A DNA stretch of 53,349 nucleotides from assembly GCA_017512725.1 (NCBI GenBank), contig JAFWEW010000030.1, positions 1 through 53,349 of the forward strand. Direction: 5' to 3'. Positions within the stretch are counted from its first letter, which is position 1. Each line of letters starts with the position of its first letter. The translations under genes were made by a program, and so were the position numbers. The notes under the pieces are model-generated. The model made no database searches. It was not told the DNA's origin and worked only from the letters and a program-made list of their open reading frames with translations. Below are positions 50,131-53,349 of this stretch, piece by piece. Source of the DNA: Solobacterium sp. (GTDB lineage: Bacteria; Bacillota_I; Bacilli_A; Erysipelotrichales; Erysipelotrichaceae).

Positions 50131-50162
50131 AACAAAAGACGAAAGCTTTTACAGCCTTCGTC
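50131..50162 (-). terminator. Terminator of the lipoprotein gene
   Basis: On the minus strand GACGAAGGCT and AGCTTTCGTC pair, followed by TTTTGTTT. Confidence 0.75.
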
Positions 50163-50189
50163 CGGTTTGTTTTCGGTTTTGTATGCAGA

Positions 50190-51443
50190 CTACTCGGGGT
50201 TATACGCTTCCCGTGCAATCACATCATAAGAAGAAATCACTGCAATCGATGCGGATTCAAAGGTCAGCTTTCCGCCAAGTGAGAACGGCTGTCTCGTTCC
50301 CGGGGACAGTTTACCGATATAATCATGTGCTGCAGAGTCGGCCCGTTCATCGTTATCGTAATAAATGATATAAAGCTGAATATTCGGATAATCATGATCG
50401 GTATCGTTGGTAACATAACCAAGCGCAGACGGTTTTCCGTTTTCATCATTCACCGACACGATCTCTACCGGGTAGTCATGCAGTGTTCCTTTCGCCTCCT
50501 GAGGCCGAATCTCGCCGCCGAGCTCATATTCATAGCCGGTGAAGTATCCGCCAGGAAGTTCAATCCCTTTCCGTGTCACATAATATCCGTATTCTCCAGG
50601 CAGGATCACTTCCGGGATCAGATCGATATTTCCTTTGGAACAGGAAGCGATGATATCGCCGCTTTCGTTGTAGATATCAAAATACGTATCATCATTCAGC
50701 CAGATCGGTACATCTCCTGTGTTATGAATCTCAAGCATTGCATCACAGGCAACCGTTCCGTCATTCTGTTCATAACATTTGAGTGTGTAATCCGACTGCT
50801 CATACGTCATCTTGCCGGATGAAAAAACCGGTGCCTGAGAGTCTTCGGTCGAGAAGGAAGGATCCGTTGCAATACGGACCGTATCCCAGATTTCCTCAAA
50901 CTCCGTTCCATAATCGACATCCCCTTTTTTCAGCTGGGAAAACATCATACGCGTGACCTGTGACGGTCCGGCAATGATCATCATGTCACAGACTCTCGCA
51001 CCGGCATCCGTATCCGTATCAAACTCTACCTGATAGCCTTCCGCACTGCCCACTTCAATCGGATTGGAGAACGTTACCGTTGCGCCCTCCGGAATCGACT
51101 GTTTTGCGATATACTCCAGCGCAGCCGCCTTTGACGTAAAATTTCCATAGTTTGCGGTATTGGCATCCGCAAGAATAAACGCCTCATAGTTCCCGGCTTT
51201 GTCAAAATACCGATAGTAACAGGCAGCCCCATTTTGATCTTCTCTGGTCCAGAGAGAACTGATTTCAAAGCTTACCTCTCCGATCGTCTCTGTCCGATAG
51301 GTTACGCCTGCGTTCTGTGTATCCGATACTGCGCTGTCCGTTTCCGTGCCCGAACCCGTATTGGTTCCTTCGGCCGGCTTCTTTGTACCGCATCCCGCCA
51401 GCAGGATTATGCTCATTAATACAGCCATCTGTTTTCTGATCAT
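50190..51443 (-). CDS. Lipoprotein of unknown function
   Basis: A 417-residue secreted lipoprotein. MIRKQMAVLMSIILLAGCG ends in lipobox LLAGC with Cys18, followed by a Gly/Thr/Ser-rich linker to about residue 45. The remainder is beta-rich, in two parts: residues 48-195 (TETIGEVSFEISSLW..., perhaps a PsbP-like or Cna-like fold) and a C-terminal region that resembles FxLYD-type domains (VEIVSVNDENGKPSALGYVTN). The family was not recognised with certainty. AGGAGG precedes ATG 51443. Confidence 0.75.
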   Translation of the reverse strand: MIRKQMAVLMSIILLAGCGTKKPAEGTNTGSGTETDSAVSDTQNAGVTYRTETIGEVSFEISSLWTREDQNGAACYYRYFDKAGNYEAFILADANTANYGNFTSKAAALEYIAKQSIPEGATVTFSNPIEVGSAEGYQVEFDTDTDAGARVCDMMIIAGPSQVTRMMFSQLKKGDVDYGTEFEEIWDTVRIATDPSFSTEDSQAPVFSSGKMTYEQSDYTLKCYEQNDGTVACDAMLEIHNTGDVPIWLNDDTYFDIYNESGDIIASCSKGNIDLIPEVILPGEYGYYVTRKGIELPGGYFTGYEYELGGEIRPQEAKGTLHDYPVEIVSVNDENGKPSALGYVTNDTDHDYPNIQLYIIYYDNDERADSAAHDYIGKLSPGTRQPFSLGGKLTFESASIAVISSYDVIAREAYNPE

Positions 51444-51535
51444 AGGTATTGTGATCCTCCTTTTTGTTGTATTGCACTGCTATAAGTTCATGGTACAGTA
51501 ATTTCCGTTTTACAATCATTTTCCGGAATTGCCAA

Positions 51536-52414
51536 TCACGGTAACTTTGCGATCTCCCGGTTGATCGTATTCAGTACCCGTTTCTTGTTGCGGATCCAGT
51601 CTGGTCCAATCAGCAGTTTTCCAGGGCCGTCTCCGCTCATGCGATGAATGACCGTGTTCTCTGGCAGAATACGGATACTCTCTTTTACCAATTCCGCGTA
51701 TTTCTCCAGCGTCAGCAGCGGGAAAGGATTTTGAAGATACTCCTCTGCCATCTTTGTTCCCCTGAGGATATTCAGCATCTGTATCTTGATTCCATCCAGT
51801 TCCGGCTCCAGTTCAGACAAATACTGTATAGTCTTCAGCATATCATCTCTGCTTTCCCAGGGAAGCCCGAAGATCACATGTACGATGACGGTAATTCCTT
51901 CTGCTTTCAGTTTACGATAAGCTTCCTCAAATACGGAAAGCGGATATTGTCGGTTGATGCGTTCAGCTGTTTTTTTATGAATTGTCTGAAGTCCAAGCTC
52001 CACCCATACCGGTTTGATCCGATTCAGGTTCCGCAGCATCTCCATTACTTCTTCACCAAGACAGTCCGGTCTTGTGCCAAGGGACAGGATCACGATGTCT
52101 TCCCTTCGGATTGTCTCTTCATATAAATCTGACAGACGCTTCACATCCCCATAGGTATTGGTAAAGGACTGAAAATAGGCAATGAATTTCTTTGCGTCTG
52201 TTTTTCCTGCAATCCGCTTTTTCGCTTCTTCAATCTGCTGCTCCACAGAAGCATAGTCTGCGGCAAACTCACCTGATCCTCCCTCGGAACAGAATGTACA
52301 GCCTCCATAGGAAAGCGAACCATCCCGGTTTGGACAGGTGCAGCCGGAAGAGAGGGTCAGACGGTAAACCTTTTCTCCATATTCTTCTTTCAGTACCTCT
52401 GACAGTCTTCGCAT
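51536..52414 (-). CDS. TIGR01212 family radical SAM protein (YtqA-like)
   Basis: A 292-residue radical SAM enzyme. MRRLSEVLKEEYGEKVYRLTLSSG is followed by the cluster motif CPNRDGSLSYGGCTFC (Cys27, Cys39, Cys42), which is the CPNRDG..GGCxFC signature of the YtqA group. FQSFTNTYGDVKRLSDLYEE and VWVELGLQTIHKKTAERINR also fit. A role in modifying RNA or another substrate is not established for the family. The stop lies three bases upstream of the flavodoxin gene's end region; the pair forms one unit transcribed from the flavodoxin side. Confidence 0.9.
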   Translation of the reverse strand: MRRLSEVLKEEYGEKVYRLTLSSGCTCPNRDGSLSYGGCTFCSEGGSGEFAADYASVEQQIEEAKKRIAGKTDAKKFIAYFQSFTNTYGDVKRLSDLYEETIRREDIVILSLGTRPDCLGEEVMEMLRNLNRIKPVWVELGLQTIHKKTAERINRQYPLSVFEEAYRKLKAEGITVIVHVIFGLPWESRDDMLKTIQYLSELEPELDGIKIQMLNILRGTKMAEEYLQNPFPLLTLEKYAELVKESIRILPENTVIHRMSGDGPGKLLIGPDWIRNKKRVLNTINREIAKLP

Positions 52415-52417
52415 GGA

Positions 52418-53038
52418 TCACCGTATAAAATTGGTTCGGATTGTCGGTTCGTATACGGGAGCCGCGATCCCGGCAGCCCTTCCGGCTTCAATGCATTTCA
52501 GGAGCCATGCCATATTCACCGCGAGCGTACGCATTGTCTGAAGTCCTTCCGCATCCTGCAAAGCTTCTTCTCTCGTATTGCCGTGGATCTGATTCCAGTA
52601 CATCGAAGTCACTACCGGCATACTGTTCATCTCAAAGTATTTGTTCAGGCGTTCAAAACTGGCAGTTGCCCCGCCCCTTCGGCATGAAACAACGGCAGCA
52701 CCCGGTTTTGTTTTCATCGCATCATGCGCACTGTAGAAGAGCCGGTCGAGAAACGCGGTCAGCTGAGCGCACGGGCCACCGTAATAGACCGGGCATCCGA
52801 CGATAATACCATCGATCTCATTCAGCCGTTCTGCCACCCGGTTCACTTCATCATCAAAAACGCATTTTCCCTGCTTTCTGCATTTTCCGCAGGCAATGCA
52901 TCCCTGGACTCCCTTTGTGCCAAGCCAGAGGAGTTCGGTTTCGATTCCGTTCTGATTCAGTGTCTTCATGCACTCTTCCAGTGCAGTAAACGTACATCCA
53001 TTTTCATGCGGACTTCCGTTAATCAGCAATACCTTCAT
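52418..53038 (-). CDS. Flavodoxin-family NAD(P)H-dependent oxidoreductase
   Basis: A 206-residue flavoprotein of the NADPH-dependent FMN reductase group. MKVLLINGSPHENGCTFTALEE is the FMN phosphate-binding start. GCIACGKCRKQGKCVF carries four Cys typical of iron-sulfur flavoproteins or Cys-rich FMN reductases, and VGCPVYYGGPCAQLTAFLDRLF follows. CAGGAG precedes ATG 53038. It is the first gene of a unit with the radical SAM protein three bases downstream, perhaps supplying electrons to it. Confidence 0.9.
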   Translation of the reverse strand: MKVLLINGSPHENGCTFTALEECMKTLNQNGIETELLWLGTKGVQGCIACGKCRKQGKCVFDDEVNRVAERLNEIDGIIVGCPVYYGGPCAQLTAFLDRLFYSAHDAMKTKPGAAVVSCRRGGATASFERLNKYFEMNSMPVVTSMYWNQIHGNTREEALQDAEGLQTMRTLAVNMAWLLKCIEAGRAAGIAAPVYEPTIRTNFIR

Positions 53039-53349
53039 GTTTCAGACATCTCCTGACAATAATATAATTGCTTTCCGTCCCAAAGTCATTTCAGCTGCTG
53101 ATCCAGCCTTCAGTATAATGACCCTGTAATGACCCTGAAAAAAACAGGGCCATTTTTCGAATTATTAAAACCAGCCAAACCATAAGAAAAACCGCATAGA
53201 TATGCGGCCAATGGCGTAAACCCAAAAATGGGTGAGCGCTTTTTTTTAAATGAGAAGTCAATGAAAAAAAGAACAGGCAGAAGAGCGCAAAAGAACAATG
53301 CACAGTCAAAAACTGTACGGTTGATTATCAATAGGTATTGAACTTGAGG
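53039..53349. other. Gene-free right end
   Basis: No supported gene. It holds a tandem 11-bp repeat TAATGACCCTG (53116-53126 and 53127-53137), a hairpin CCCTG-N7-CAGGG followed by ATTTTT (53133-53157) that may be a plus-strand terminator, and CCGCAT-N4-ATGCGG at about 53191-53206. Open frames on the minus strand lack ribosome sites. Confidence 0.4.

Noticed and set aside
53110-53331. Hydrophobic 73-codon frame on the minus strand at the right end
   Set aside because: Starts at TTG, lacks a ribosome site, overlaps a second hydrophobic frame and a hairpin-rich spacer; no family features.
1-53349. CRISPR array, transposon or prophage
   Set aside because: No spaced direct repeats, transposase, integrase or phage structural genes seen on either strand.

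Overview
The window looks like a chromosomal segment of a moderately GC-balanced, anaerobic member of the Bacillota, plausibly Erysipelotrichia or a related Clostridia-like lineage. This is inferred from gene content, not from a marker gene. The clues are two tryptophan T-box leaders, a guanine-type purine riboswitch, an LtaS-like phosphoglycerol transferase, PadR/DUF2812, an NfnAB-type ferredoxin:NADP transhydrogenase, strong AGGAGG ribosome sites and intrinsic terminators. No rRNA, CRISPR array, transposase, integrase or prophage gene was seen.

Layout. 1-5.8 kb: a membrane-anchored glycerophosphodiester phosphodiesterase, an alpha/beta hydrolase, xanthine phosphoribosyltransferase behind a collapsed MATE exporter remnant, and a lipoteichoic-acid-synthase-like enzyme. 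5.9-8.2 kb: M18 aminopeptidase and a PadR/DUF2812 pair with paired operators. 8.2-14.8 kb: aconitase-family hydratase and citrate synthase (divergent), T-box-trpS and NADP-glutamate dehydrogenase, together most of a route from acetyl-CoA to glutamate. 14.8-21.9 kb: cytidylate-kinase-like protein, LD-carboxypeptidase, tRNA-Gln, HAD phosphatase, SPFH protein with a small partner, and a VanZ / ProX-like / FNT channel / YwaF-like operon. 21.9-29.6 kb: Lrp regulator with aminotransferase, a T-box-controlled tryptophan ABC transporter (trpXYZ) ending in ybaK, and nfnAB.

29.6-33.5 kb: chorismate mutase with a LacI-type sensor domain that lacks its DNA-binding part, two orphan double-glycine-leader peptides in an AT-richer patch, and a purine permease under a guanine riboswitch. 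33.5-38.7 kb: an ATP-grasp/esterase pair behind a cre-like site, and a three-gene FHA-domain ABC exporter operon running up to tRNA-Leu. 38.8-43.7 kb: an accessory-looking stretch right after tRNA-Leu with a membrane-anchored TIR protein, a GH5-type lipoprotein and a CapA-like enzyme. 43.7-53 kb: HAD / 6-phospho-beta-glucosidase / VOC operon, a Cys/Met-metabolism PLP enzyme with a PNPOx-like protein, M3 oligopeptidase, a lipoprotein, and a radical SAM / flavodoxin-like pair.

The best candidates for undescribed biology are the two double-glycine-leader peptides (31108-31734), the receptor-like TIR protein (38897-40417), the tandem-FHA ABC system (35672-38630), the helix-turn-helix-less LacI sensor co-transcribed with chorismate mutase, and the 10-bp long-range pairing potential around the guanine riboswitch. 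All family names come from reading motifs by eye; no database search was run.
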